From Bacteroides faecalis (GTDB lineage: Bacteria; Bacteroidota; Bacteroidia; Bacteroidales; Bacteroidaceae), in NCBI RefSeq assembly GCF_003865075.1, contig NZ_BHWB01000002.1, forward strand, positions 62,001-126,000: a stretch of 64,000 bases of DNA, in the 5' to 3' direction. A program made the translations under genes and the position numbers. How positions within the stretch are numbered: position 1 is the stretch's first letter; the number at the start of each line of letters is the position of its first letter. This document shows positions 9,091 through 18,276 of the stretch, in pieces. The notes under the pieces were generated by a model. It saw only the letters and a program-made list of their open reading frames with translations. It ran no database searches and was not told the origin of the DNA.

Positions 9091-10097
9091 GACAAATAAA
9101 ATAGTTATAATTAAAAGATTTTGCAAGTAAACTATTCGTAACTCCAATTTCAATTCTACAAGAGGTACAATTAATAAATAACCGAAAACACATATATCCA
9201 TTTTGGATTCAAGTTTTAATTCAACAAGATATAATTAAAACCCAAAAGCATACACATATTTAGCTTCAACTTCACATTATACTATCTTTAAATTAAACTA
9301 TCCAAGTGCAAAGATACATCAAAAAAGCATATCCTAAATTATTTTCTCTAAATATTAATGCCAACTAGAGATATGAAAATCATCTCAAGGTTGAATTTTC
9401 ATATTTTATCCAACATAATACTGTATTCAATTTCAATTCACTACATTTGCCCAAATATATCATCTTAATATCGAAATAATATGAGAACAAATTCATGGAA
9501 TAAAGAAAAACACCTCCCTAACCTATTACATATTAGGGATACTAAAAGATTAACTGTAACAATAAATAACAAAAAAAATATATACAGATAACAGACTTAT
9601 ATCTCAAATGGAGAATAACACTAAATTCGATTTATAACTAATAAAAAGAATTTACTATATGGTCTATGGGTCATATATATGAACACGCAGGGAACTATCG
9701 TACAAATTATGCTAACAATAATACACTTTACCATCCAACAGCATTTTTGGTAAAAGATTATATGACTTCATTTGATAGAAGAATACTAAAACAGTACACA
9801 GAATATCATAACTCAATTCAACACTTAGCGAAATATTTAACACTGGTATACAACGAATTCCTTTTCATAAGTCCTTTCACCACAGGAAATGTTAATGTCG
9901 TTACAATTTTAATCAATTTGATGTTATATAAAAAAGAAAGATTGACTTTACTCTATTAAACGAAATTTCACATCGGAAATATAAAAAAGCACTATACAAA
10001 ACCAGATGTCTCAATTATAGCATCATAACAGATATATTTAAAGAATTAATAGGAATGTCTTACAGTAAACCTTACAATTATTTCACCAACAAATAAA
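9091..10097. other. AT-rich stretch without a supported gene
   Basis: About 1 kb of very AT-rich DNA. It contains a degenerate tandem pair (9141-9196 and 9206-9260), a small hairpin near 9516-9540, and a TACATTTG box near 9443 ahead of a 36-codon ORF at 9481-9591. There is also an open frame at 9666-9959 (97 codons) with no signal peptide or recognisable motif. None is convincing as a real gene; the stretch looks like decayed sequence next to the pseudogene that follows. Confidence 0.5.
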
Positions 10098-10653
10098 TTA
10101 CCATCCGACCTGCCCCATATCGCGACTTAGCCACCCATCTTCTACAAACTGATTTAGATCATGAATTACCTTGTTTTTCAACTTATGAGTAATGCGACAA
10201 TAGTCAGTTCGAGTTATACATGGGTGAGTTTCCAAATAGCTTCTTTCTGTTTCAAAGTTATTTCTTTAAAAATTTTAACAGTTTTTCTACTCGTTCCAAA
10301 GGAATTGACCGCATACTTTTCCGCAGACTATTACTAATCTGAAGATTTACATTCTTAAAATGAAGAGAACCCGAGCGGATTTCTTTTTCTCATTTACTGG
10401 ACGGCTAATAACAGTAGCCGATAAATATCCCAACTCGCCAATTGTACAATATATCCATCACGCAGAAATTCAATGACAGCATCTGTTATACAAGTCATTA
10501 TTACATCAGCTTGCCCACGACTGAAACCACCAGAGGTTTTCTCTACCCATTTATATAGTTTCTCCTTGCTAATTGTCCCCTCAGAAACAATTCTTGCACG
10601 ATATTTTTCTTCTTTCTCTTTGTTATCAATAGCATGAACCTTGTATATGCCAT
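10098..10653 (-). pseudogene. Frameshifted HU-like (HU-HIG) DNA-binding protein gene
   Basis: Joining frames on the minus strand gives a protein of about 185 residues. It begins MAY-KVHAIDNKEKEEKYRA, continues SEGTISKEKLYKWVEKTSGG and QADVIMTCITDAVIEFLRDG, and then, in the next frame, GELGYLSATVISRPVNEKK. A further shift gives RSGSLHFKNVNLQISNSLRK. The C-terminal segment (SYLETHPCITRTDYCRITHK) resembles a winged helix. The first half is the Bacteroidetes HU-like (HU-HIG) domain. At least four frame changes are needed, one of them right after the third codon, so the gene is dead. Intact relatives are nucleoid-type DNA binders of unclear role. Confidence 0.8.
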
Positions 10654-10843
10654 ATCACATCAATTATTTAATAACTACTATAAAAATAATCGTATTCACA
10701 TATAGTTCTTTTCGAATCCGCATGATATTTTTTTCGTTTTAACATCTAGATACGAAAGAGATTAAATGCGAAAACGATTTAATTCTGCTGTAAAAACAGG
10801 AAAGTTTTATCTGAGAAGGAAGTATATCTTCCATTTTATTCTC

Positions 10844-10851
10844 TACCTTTG
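10844..10851 (+). promoter_or_regulatory. Bacteroides -7 promoter box for map
   Basis: TACCTTTG matches TAnnTTTG. Its position 32 bases before the ATG at 10883 supports that ATG, rather than the earlier in-frame ATG at 10766, which would be upstream of transcription. Confidence 0.6.
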
Positions 10852-10882
10852 TAAAAAGATTCAGAAAAAACATCCTATTATA

Positions 10883-11737
10883 ATGAAAAAGTTTATCAAG
10901 GGATTCCGGTTTACCCCATCCAATTATCCGGCAGAAGTAGAAGAAAAGATACAGAAACTCAGAAAACAAGGTTATAAGCTCCCCCCACGCAAAGCGCTCC
11001 GTACTCCTGAACAGTTGGAAGGAATTCGCGAAAGTGCTAAAATCAACACCGCATTACTTGATTATATCTCCGCGAATATTCATGAAGGAATGTCTACCGA
11101 AGAAATTGATAACATGGTGTATGATTTCACTACTAGTCACGGAGCAATCCCTGCTCCACTCAACTATGAAGGCTTTCCTAAAAGTGTCTGTACGAGTATC
11201 AACGACGTTGTATGTCACGGAATACCCAGTAAGTCGGAACTCCTGAGAAGTGGAGATATTATCAATGTAGATGTATCCACCATCTACAAAGGTTATTTTT
11301 CTGATGCATCTCGTATGTTTATGATTGGAGAAGTCAGCCCTGAAATGCGTAAATTAGTCCAAGTAACTAAAGAATGCTTAGAAATTGGTATTGCTACCGC
11401 CCAACCATGGAAACAATTGGGAGACGTAGGTGCTGCCATCCAAGAACATGCAGAAAAGAATGGATATAGTGTCGTACGCGAGCTCTGTGGACATGGTGTA
11501 GGTATGAAATTCCATGAAGAACCGGACGTGGAACATTTTGGACGTCGTGGTACAGGTATGGTGATCGTGCCGGGTATGACTTTTACCATCGAACCAATGA
11601 TCAACATGGGAACTTTTGAAATATTTATAGATGAAACTGACGGATGGACTGTCTGCACAGATGACGGGCTGCCTTCTGCACAATGGGAGAATATGATTCT
11701 GATTACTGAAACCGGAAATGAAATCCTTACCTATTGA
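10883..11737 (+). CDS. map: Methionine aminopeptidase, type I
   Basis: 284 residues from the ATG at 10883, preferred because the promoter box lies between it and the longer open frame's start. It removes initiator Met from nascent proteins. The pita-bread metal ligands are visible: two Asp in INVDVSTIYKGYFSDASRMF, His in CGHGVGMKFHEEP, Glu in TIEPMI and Glu in QWENMI. The N-terminal extension of about 40 residues before RTPEQLEGIRES is usual in Bacteroidetes copies. Its TGA stop overlaps the rmuC ATG by one base (TGATG), implying translational coupling. Confidence 0.96.
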   Translation: MKKFIKGFRFTPSNYPAEVEEKIQKLRKQGYKLPPRKALRTPEQLEGIRESAKINTALLDYISANIHEGMSTEEIDNMVYDFTTSHGAIPAPLNYEGFPKSVCTSINDVVCHGIPSKSELLRSGDIINVDVSTIYKGYFSDASRMFMIGEVSPEMRKLVQVTKECLEIGIATAQPWKQLGDVGAAIQEHAEKNGYSVVRELCGHGVGMKFHEEPDVEHFGRRGTGMVIVPGMTFTIEPMINMGTFEIFIDETDGWTVCTDDGLPSAQWENMILITETGNEILTY

Positions 11738-12972
11738 TGGAATTGATTCTACTTATTGTTATAGCAGCGCTAGTAATAGCTTTACTCATACTATCACTTA
11801 CAAAAAGTAATAACCAAGCTCAGACAGAGCAATTACAAACAGCTTTGCGACAGCAGATGCAAGAGAACCGGGAAGAACTAAACCGCAGTATTCGGGAACT
11901 CCGCATGGAAATGATGCAAACGCTGAACCAGAACTTGCAACAACTTCAGGATGTACTGCATAAGAATATGATGACAACCGGAGAATTGCAACGTCAGAAG
12001 TTTGAGACGATGGCACGCCAACAGGAGATACTAATCCAATTGACCGAAAAGCGGTTGGATGATATGCGTCTGATGGTAGAAGAAAAGCTTCAAAAAACAT
12101 TGAACGAACGGATTGGCCAATCATTTGAGATTGTACGTTCTCAACTTGAAAATGTGCAGAAAGGATTGGGAGAGATGAAATCATTGGCGCAAGATGTCGG
12201 TGGGTTAAAAAAGGTGTTGAGTAATGTCAAAATGCGGGGTACTTTCGGTGAGGTACAACTTGGTGCTTTATTAGAACAAATGATGAGTCCGGAACAGTAC
12301 GATGCCAATGTCAAAACAAAAAAAAGCGGAACAGAATTTGTTGAATATGCTATCAAACTGCCGGGAAAAGACGATGCAAACAGTATTGTTTATCTACCTA
12401 TTGATGCTAAATTCCCCAAGGATGTCTACGAACAATATTATGATGCATTTGAGGCCGGAGATACTATACTAATAGAGTCTTCCGGAAAACAACTGGAAAA
12501 TACAATCAAAAAAATGGCAAAAGATATTCATGATAAATATGTAGATCCCCCTTTTACAACAGACTTTGCCATTATGTTTTTGCCATTTGAAAGTATCTAT
12601 GCAGAAGTAATCCGACGGACCAATCTTGTAGAAACTCTTCAAAAGGAATATAAGATTGTTGTAACAGGACCGACAACTTTAGGTGCTATTTTGAATAGCC
12701 TTCAAATGGGATTCCGTACTCTTGCCATCCAGAAACGTACCGGAGAAGTATGGACTGTATTGGGTGCTGTTAAAACAGAATTCAGCAAATTCGGAGGTTT
12801 ACTCGAAAAAGTACAAAAGAATCTGCAAAATGCCGGTGATCAATTAGAAGAGGTGATGGGTAAACGCACTCGTGCTATTGAACGAAAACTCCGGCAAGTA
12901 GAACAATTACCTCATGAAGAAAGCCAAAAGATTCTGCCTATTGATAATGGAGAGGATGATCTAATAGACTAA
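11737..12972 (+). CDS. rmuC: DNA recombination protein RmuC
   Basis: 411 residues from the ATG at 11737; a TTG three bases earlier is possible but the ATG fits the TGATG overlap with map. An N-terminal membrane anchor (residues 1-22) is followed by a long Gln/Glu-rich coiled coil to about residue 160. The RmuC nuclease-like domain follows, with GTFGEVQLGALLEQM, LPIDAKFPKDVYEQY, FLPFESIYAEV and GPTTLGAILNSLQMGF. RmuC limits inversions at short repeats in E. coli; the biochemical activity is only inferred to be nuclease-like. Co-transcribed with map and followed by a strong terminator. Confidence 0.95.
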   Translation: MELILLIVIAALVIALLILSLTKSNNQAQTEQLQTALRQQMQENREELNRSIRELRMEMMQTLNQNLQQLQDVLHKNMMTTGELQRQKFETMARQQEILIQLTEKRLDDMRLMVEEKLQKTLNERIGQSFEIVRSQLENVQKGLGEMKSLAQDVGGLKKVLSNVKMRGTFGEVQLGALLEQMMSPEQYDANVKTKKSGTEFVEYAIKLPGKDDANSIVYLPIDAKFPKDVYEQYYDAFEAGDTILIESSGKQLENTIKKMAKDIHDKYVDPPFTTDFAIMFLPFESIYAEVIRRTNLVETLQKEYKIVVTGPTTLGAILNSLQMGFRTLAIQKRTGEVWTVLGAVKTEFSKFGGLLEKVQKNLQNAGDQLEEVMGKRTRAIERKLRQVEQLPHEESQKILPIDNGEDDLID

Positions 12973-13019
12973 ATCCAGAGGATCATTTTTATTGTTCATT
13001 ATCTGATTCCATTGGATGT

Positions 13020-13080
13020 GTAAATTAAACTGTGTCAGCAAGGAATAAAATATTAACTTTGCTGATACAGTTTAATTTAC
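13020..13080. terminator. Long hairpin terminator after rmuC
   Basis: A stem of over 20 bp with few mismatches (GTAAATTAAACTGTGTCAGC pairing with GCTGATACAGTTTAATTTAC). It separates rightward rmuC from the leftward genes beginning at 13230. Confidence 0.85.
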
Positions 13081-13229
13081 ATTCTCTAAATCTTTTCATC
13101 TAACTCCACATGAGTTTCTATACAAATTTCATTATCAGCATGAGGGTTAGCAATACTTATGTTTAGAACAACCATAAAAATTAAGACCAATCCATTGTTG
13201 CGTTTTTTCTCGAATGCTATAGTGTATCA

Positions 13230-13427
13230 TCAGTCCTTGAACAACTCTCCATAACAATCTGTAATCGTTAATCCTGATTCCCAGATATACTCGTCATTAC
13301 TATGCATTAAATTAATTACACCATAATACGCATTTTCAGCAATCTCTCTTAGATCAGATAATATCACATTTTGATTAATGGACTTACCAAGAACCAACCG
13401 ATAATAGTAAAAAGCTTCTTTGTTCAT
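13230..13427 (-). CDS. Small protein of unknown function
   Basis: 65 residues (MNKEAFYYYRLVLGKSINQN...), acidic, with no signal peptide and no recognised domain. It starts 6 bases after the stop of the 55-residue gene upstream and is the last gene of the leftward run, so it is probably translated from the same transcript. Small acidic proteins in such places can be immunity-like, but nothing here proves that. Confidence 0.5.
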   Translation of the reverse strand: MNKEAFYYYRLVLGKSINQNVILSDLREIAENAYYGVINLMHSNDEYIWESGLTITDCYGELFKD

Positions 13428-13433
13428 TTGGAA

Positions 13434-13601
13434 TTATGAACAGTAATCTGCGTATTTAAGATATTCATGTAGTTTTTCCTTTTCATCCGATATATATTCT
13501 ATATCGGCTAAAAACTCCCAACTAACATCTTCAAATACATCAGAGGTTAGCCATAGCTCTCCATTAGAATTACATTGAGCTATTTTTTGTTGTTTAGACA
13601 T
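13434..13601 (-). CDS. 55-residue protein of unknown function
   Basis: The frame runs from the ATG complementary to 13599-13601 to a TAA at 13434-13436 and encodes MSKQQKIAQCNSNGELW..., ending EYLKYADYCS. Composition is acidic (many Asp/Glu in the second half), with Trp and Tyr spread through it, unlike random AT-rich sequence. It lies in a leftward set of three small genes with a 6-base gap to the next. No family recognised. Confidence 0.5.
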   Translation of the reverse strand: MSKQQKIAQCNSNGELWLTSDVFEDVSWEFLADIEYISDEKEKLHEYLKYADYCS

Positions 13602-13663
13602 TTTGCAAATTAAACGGTTAAGTTTATCAAGTACTCTTGTAGCTGAAAAGAACGGATATAAAA

Positions 13664-13981
13664 TTACTGTTTGTACTTTATCCGGTATTCGTATTTTACA
13701 CCAGAGGATGCAAAATGCCCCAATATCTCCTTAAATAATGCAATAGCTTCTGAAGGAGCTGATTGACAAAATGGTTGAACACCATACTTTTTTGCAATAT
13801 AAGCAGGAAGTTGAGTTAAAGAAATATTTACTTCTTTTGTTAATATGTATGCTTCTTGTTTATCAACCACAACATTCTTTATATGTGATTCTAATGGATG
13901 GTCATAATTCACAATCTCATATTCTAACATCAAATCACCTTCTTCATTAAAACCGATAATCACTGTTGCCACTATTGGCAA
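13664..13981 (-). CDS. Small cytoplasmic protein of unknown function, uncertain start
   Basis: 105 residues if read from TTG at 13981. The frame stays open 10 codons further upstream (reading IQLSIETDSD before LPIVATVIIGFNE) to a stop, with no ATG or GTG. The start codon is therefore TTG, ATT, or lost. The fold looks mixed alpha/beta (VATVIIGFNEEGDLMLEYEIVNYD, then a helical TQLPAYIAKKYG). It lies 123 bases after the M42 peptidase gene and may belong to the same transcript. Function unknown. Confidence 0.5.
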   Translation of the reverse strand: MPIVATVIIGFNEEGDLMLEYEIVNYDHPLESHIKNVVVDKQEAYILTKEVNISLTQLPAYIAKKYGVQPFCQSAPSEAIALFKEILGHFASSGVKYEYRIKYKQ

Positions 13982-14104
13982 ATCTGAATCCGTTTCAATG
14001 GATAATTGAATTTAAACAGTTTTTATTATGTTACATATTGTTTATAAACATCAGAATAGGCATAAGTTCTTTATCTATTTGTAATAAGCGAATAGAGCTT
14101 CACT

Positions 14105-15169
14105 TTAAAATTCCCTCTGCAAACAAAAGTATGTAATAAGTTGAATTGCCGCACCCACATCACGCATATCACACACTTCCACTGGGGTATGCATATATCG
14201 GCAAGGTATTCCTAACGATATAGTACGCACACCTTCCCTAACTAGTTGCAAACGAGAAATGTTTGTTCCTCCAGTAGCATGTGGCTTTGCAGACATTTGA
14301 TAAATAATTCCATTTTTTTTTGCAATTTTTTCCATTTGTCTGCTTAATTCAATATCACTATCCACATTGAGAGGAATAACAACCCCACGTCCTAATTCTA
14401 TTTTCCCATATTTATTTGACGAACAGTCTGGTACATCTGTAGCAAAATCAAGATCAATGGTGATGGCGATGTCTGGTTTGATTTTATAACCTGCAATGAC
14501 AACTCCACGGCTACCCACTTCTTCTTGTACCGTAGCTACACTTGTAACTGAATTAAATATTGGCTTTACTTTTGACAAAGCCTCCATTACTTTTACGAGA
14601 ATAAAAACTCCAAGTTTATTATCCAATGACTTTCCAGAAATTCTGTTTTTACTAAGCCATTGCCAATTAGGCTTTATAGCTACAATATCACCGACAGAAA
14701 CTCTTGACTTAACCTCCTCTATATCAAGTCCTGTATCTACCCATAATTGATTAAGTTCTAAGGTACGTTTCCTATCATCTGTTGTCATTAGATGGATCGG
14801 TTTCTTGCCTATCACTCCACAAATACGTTCTCCACTACGTGTAAGTATTACAATTTGAGAGCCAGGAATACATTGCTCGTCAATTCCTCCGTTACGTCGT
14901 AAATACAAAAATCCTGATTCACCTATGTGCAATACCTGAAACCCTATTTCATCAGCGTGAGCTTCAATCATGATGTTCTTTCCATTTTCCAATCCTGGAA
15001 TAGTAGCGTAAGCATTCCCCATAATATCGAGAAAACTCGTATCCACAGAAGACGTTACATTTTTAAGAAACCATGTGCATACCTCTTTTTCAAAGCCTGA
15101 AACCCCTAATGACTGCGATAAGGAATCCAACAGCTTCATATCACACTCATCTATTTTGTCAAAATTCAT
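14105..15169 (-). CDS. M42-family metallo-aminopeptidase of the RiPP cluster
   Basis: 354 residues from the ATG at 15169, chosen because it lies 10 bases after the upstream gene's stop; a longer frame would overlap that gene. M42 dinuclear-metal motifs are all present: HADEIGFQV, SLDNKLGVF, QEEVGSRG with the catalytic Glu pair, TIDLDFATDVPD and KPHATGGTNI. Family members are cytoplasmic tetrahedral aminopeptidases. As the last gene of a peptide-modifying cluster it is a natural candidate for trimming the leader or final peptide after modification; that role is inferred from position. No frameshift or missing ligand seen. Confidence 0.92.
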   Translation of the reverse strand: MNFDKIDECDMKLLDSLSQSLGVSGFEKEVCTWFLKNVTSSVDTSFLDIMGNAYATIPGLENGKNIMIEAHADEIGFQVLHIGESGFLYLRRNGGIDEQCIPGSQIVILTRSGERICGVIGKKPIHLMTTDDRKRTLELNQLWVDTGLDIEEVKSRVSVGDIVAIKPNWQWLSKNRISGKSLDNKLGVFILVKVMEALSKVKPIFNSVTSVATVQEEVGSRGVVIAGYKIKPDIAITIDLDFATDVPDCSSNKYGKIELGRGVVIPLNVDSDIELSRQMEKIAKKNGIIYQMSAKPHATGGTNISRLQLVREGVRTISLGIPCRYMHTPVEVCDMRDVGAAIQLITYFCLQREF

Positions 15170-15179
15170 ATAAAACACT

Positions 15180-16568
15180 TTAATGTAATTCGTTGTATTT
15201 TTCGATGACACACTCTCTTAATATTTCAGCCATTTCGCAGAAACGATTACAGATGTCGAATAAATTTCCATTCTCATTGAAATTATACACGACACACATA
15301 TCACAAAAATTAAGTTTGTCACATACTTGACATTTTGCAAAATCCTTTATGCCTATTTTACGAAGCTTATCAGCAGCATTACTGTCCCAAACTTCGGATA
15401 ATGTCGCAGAATTGATGTTACCCAACTTCAGAGCATTCCATCCTGGACAAGGGTAAATGGAACCATCAGAATCTATACAGAGCGAAGCAGAAAGGATGTT
15501 GCACATAGTTCTTCTTCGTGCATACTTTTTCGATAATGCTTCTTCTAAAGTTCTGGATATGGAAATTGCGTTAACGTATGCAGGATTTGTTTCTAAACGA
15601 AACTTCACAGCATCTTTTACCAGATTCAAATCTATTCTTGTTGTTAAATTATCACTGCAACCATCACATCCTGCCATCATCATAAAATCAAAATATATGT
15701 CCAATTGCATTTCATCAGCATAACGACGTAAATCTTGTACTGTAGGGAAATTAACATCCATAACAGGACATGAAATCATAGCGGGGATATTATTCTGTAC
15801 CAAAAGTTCAAGATTATGCTTTGTTTTAGCAAATGAACCTTTCCGTTGAGTAATTGATTCGTGTATATGCGCATCTGTAGAGTATAATGATACTTGTACA
15901 TTAAAGACCTCCAATTCCTTTATTCTTTGAATATCCCTTTCCGTAAGAGATAGCAAGTTACTTTGGAGCAATATCATTAAATTTAATCTCTTACATTCTT
16001 CAATAACATCAAAAAAATAGGGATACAACAATATCTCTCCTCCAGAGAAGACAACTTTCAATCCTTCCATCTCTCTATATTGGCGAAGAATATCAATCGC
16101 CTGCTCTTTTGTGAGAGCTTTGGATGTGTCTTTTTTTGCATTAGGCAGATAACAATGGATACAACGCTCATTACAGGCATCTGTCAACTCTATCTGTAAA
16201 TTGCGCAGATAAGGTTTCTCATTTGGGGTAGCTATTCCGATTTCTGGGAAATCTTCAAAGCGACGTTCTATTTCTCGTTTATTTGCATAAGAGAAACGAC
16301 GTTCCATTGATATAGGCACATCTTCGATATCTATAATCCATGCCTCATGCAATTGCTGTATAATTTTAACAACTTCCTGAAAATCAGATTCATCTTTGTG
16401 CAAATATTCAATATTGTAAGTTAAACCATGATTAACGACAGAAAGCCATTTGAACTTATCGGTCGGTAATTTGGCGTGCAGGTGGCTGACTTGATTCTCC
16501 AAATAGAAATAGTCAGAATATTTCCGCACATATGTATACGGATTCAATCGGAAGTTTATATTATTCAT
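15180..16568 (-). CDS. SPASM-domain radical SAM peptide maturase (third of the cluster)
   Basis: 462 residues. Residues 1-110 form a small winged-helix-like region that could be a RiPP recognition element binding the leader (inference). The radical SAM cluster motif is CNERCIHC (Cys132, 136, 139). The SPASM-type C-terminus has many cysteines: MCNILSASLCIDSDGSIYPC and then KCQVCDKLNFCDMC, plus a later CNRFC pair, enough for two auxiliary Fe-S clusters. It overlaps the YcaO gene upstream by 8 bases, indicating coupled translation. Enzymes of this class make thioether, C-C or similar crosslinks in peptides; the actual reaction is unknown. Confidence 0.9.
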   Translation of the reverse strand: MNNINFRLNPYTYVRKYSDYFYLENQVSHLHAKLPTDKFKWLSVVNHGLTYNIEYLHKDESDFQEVVKIIQQLHEAWIIDIEDVPISMERRFSYANKREIERRFEDFPEIGIATPNEKPYLRNLQIELTDACNERCIHCYLPNAKKDTSKALTKEQAIDILRQYREMEGLKVVFSGGEILLYPYFFDVIEECKRLNLMILLQSNLLSLTERDIQRIKELEVFNVQVSLYSTDAHIHESITQRKGSFAKTKHNLELLVQNNIPAMISCPVMDVNFPTVQDLRRYADEMQLDIYFDFMMMAGCDGCSDNLTTRIDLNLVKDAVKFRLETNPAYVNAISISRTLEEALSKKYARRRTMCNILSASLCIDSDGSIYPCPGWNALKLGNINSATLSEVWDSNAADKLRKIGIKDFAKCQVCDKLNFCDMCVVYNFNENGNLFDICNRFCEMAEILRECVIEKYNELH

Positions 16569-18276
16569 AAGAACTGAATATTTTATTTAATGAATCCTGT
16601 TTAGGCATATTATTTTTCATTGTTTCTTGGCATATTTTTTCAATATCTTTCAATAATGAATATCGGCAACCGATAGCCAAAGGACATCGGTTACAGTTGA
16701 AACATGTCGGAGTATCAATTGCTAGCAATGCTTTCTCAGGAAAAGAAAGAAACGAACGAGCTATCAAATAATCATGTGATTTGGTATCTTCTGCAGATAA
16801 TCTGCCTTGCAGAATATCAAGCATTCGTACATAATAAGAACGCATCGGACGTTGCTGCGAACGACAATATTCCGCATAACCTTCCAAGCATTGGATGGCT
16901 TCTTCTTTATGTCCCAATTTAACATGAAGGAACATCAGCAACAAATGACGATTTACGATGTTCTTCGGATTTAAGTTCCGAGGAAATAGTTCAATCGCTT
17001 CTTTGTCTAAAAGGCTAAGATATTTGATAGTCTCAAAGCATTCCATATCATTTAAGGTTGAAAATCTGAATAAAGGATTTATTTGATTTTCAGTTAACTG
17101 CATATGATAAACACGCCTATTCAAATTACAAAATGTGTGATCGATCTCTGAAAGACCCGGTACAACAATATGAAGCGTTGGAAATCCAAGAAAAGAGTTA
17201 TCACGAATGTAGATATTGTACCCTTTTGCAATAATCCATTGACAGATATTATGCAAATCTTCTCGAAAATTTCTTCCAATCGGAATCGTAGTATGACCGG
17301 AATATAAATATGTAGGTGATGAGGTAAAGAACTTTTCATGTTGCCTGCCTCGTCCGTACATCAAACTTCGTTTGAATTCGTTGAATACATCAAGTCGTTC
17401 ACAATCGTTCACATCATTTTCAAAAGTCAATGTTTCAGCTGTATAACCTTGAAATATTTCCGTATAACAACGTTCCAACGCGATTTGGGGGTAAAGATCC
17501 GCTCCTAAATGTAAAATATATTTTGTTTTATCGCTATTAAACAAGAGAAGTCCAATAACAGGAAAGCCTTCTCCCAAAGAATAGTCCTTGATATAATATT
17601 CCATGCAATATTTGTCGCGAAGTTCGTTAAGTCGTTGTATAACATCAGAACCTTCAAATACATGAAGTGGAACATCTGGTGGAACTATTTTTCTGCGATA
17701 CATTTCTTGTATGCAATATCGCTCAAAAATTTCACAAAAGCCTTGTATAAGTGCTTCCTCATGAATATTACCCGCACACATACCATTTGATCCATTTATC
17801 CAACGAATAAGTGAATATGGTACGTCCTCTACTTTTCCATTATTAACATGATAAAAGGGGACGGAAACACCTTCTACTATTTCGGCCTCTAATCCATCAG
17901 AAGACAATACACGTGGCATAAATTTTTTTATCTTCTCCAATGCTTCCTCATGATTCAGTCTGTAAGGCTTCTCATCGGGAAAAAAACGGCAATGTTCATG
18001 AATACAGGCTGGATTAGGATAAATAATTACCCTATTTTGAAACCGTTCCATGAACTCTGCATAACCACTCGCAAGAGCATAGTTCATATCCATGCCCTTG
18101 CCATTTGTTCCAATTGACGAATCTTCATCATATGACAAAAAAATACGACAAGAACAAAATTTAGAGCCATCTCCAAGCTGCATCTCTTTAACTGGAAGAC
18201 CGTTTTTAGCTATAATATTTTTAATTCGCTTGACAGTTCTCAGGGGAACATCTGCTTTATATGGTTTTATTATCAT
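16561..18276 (-). CDS. YcaO-domain protein with C-terminal cysteine cluster
   Basis: 571 residues. The ATP-binding YcaO motifs are visible: GKGMDMNYALASGYAEFMER (about 60-79), EALIQGFCEIFERY (about 174-187) and QIALERCYTEIFQG (about 264-277). YcaO enzymes activate peptide amide oxygens with ATP to form azolines, thioamides or amidines. No ThiF/E1-like or TfuA partner is encoded nearby, so it would act alone or with the radical SAM enzymes. The region after residue 400 is helical and TPR-like, ending in CFNCNRCPLAIGC (Cys525, 528, 531, 537), which looks like a metal or Fe-S site and is unusual for the family. Overlaps neighbours on both sides. Confidence 0.9.
   Translation of the reverse strand: MIIKPYKADVPLRTVKRIKNIIAKNGLPVKEMQLGDGSKFCSCRIFLSYDEDSSIGTNGKGMDMNYALASGYAEFMERFQNRVIIYPNPACIHEHCRFFPDEKPYRLNHEEALEKIKKFMPRVLSSDGLEAEIVEGVSVPFYHVNNGKVEDVPYSLIRWINGSNGMCAGNIHEEALIQGFCEIFERYCIQEMYRRKIVPPDVPLHVFEGSDVIQRLNELRDKYCMEYYIKDYSLGEGFPVIGLLLFNSDKTKYILHLGADLYPQIALERCYTEIFQGYTAETLTFENDVNDCERLDVFNEFKRSLMYGRGRQHEKFFTSSPTYLYSGHTTIPIGRNFREDLHNICQWIIAKGYNIYIRDNSFLGFPTLHIVVPGLSEIDHTFCNLNRRVYHMQLTENQINPLFRFSTLNDMECFETIKYLSLLDKEAIELFPRNLNPKNIVNRHLLLMFLHVKLGHKEEAIQCLEGYAEYCRSQQRPMRSYYVRMLDILQGRLSAEDTKSHDYLIARSFLSFPEKALLAIDTPTCFNCNRCPLAIGCRYSLLKDIEKICQETMKNNMPKQDSLNKIFSSYE

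Noticed and set aside
9481..9591. 36-codon ORF with a TACATTTG box upstream
   Set aside because: Lys/Asn-rich product as expected by chance in AT-rich DNA; no cluster enzymes nearby to suggest a precursor peptide.
9666..9959. 97-codon frame in the AT-rich gap
   Set aside because: No motif, no promoter box next to it, and surrounding sequence is decayed; kept only as a remark in the gap entry.
13988..13996. ATCCGTTTC, a match to part of a crossover-site arm
   Set aside because: Only 9 bases, without the spacer and second arm; likely chance. A similar short match near 20949 is inside a gene.
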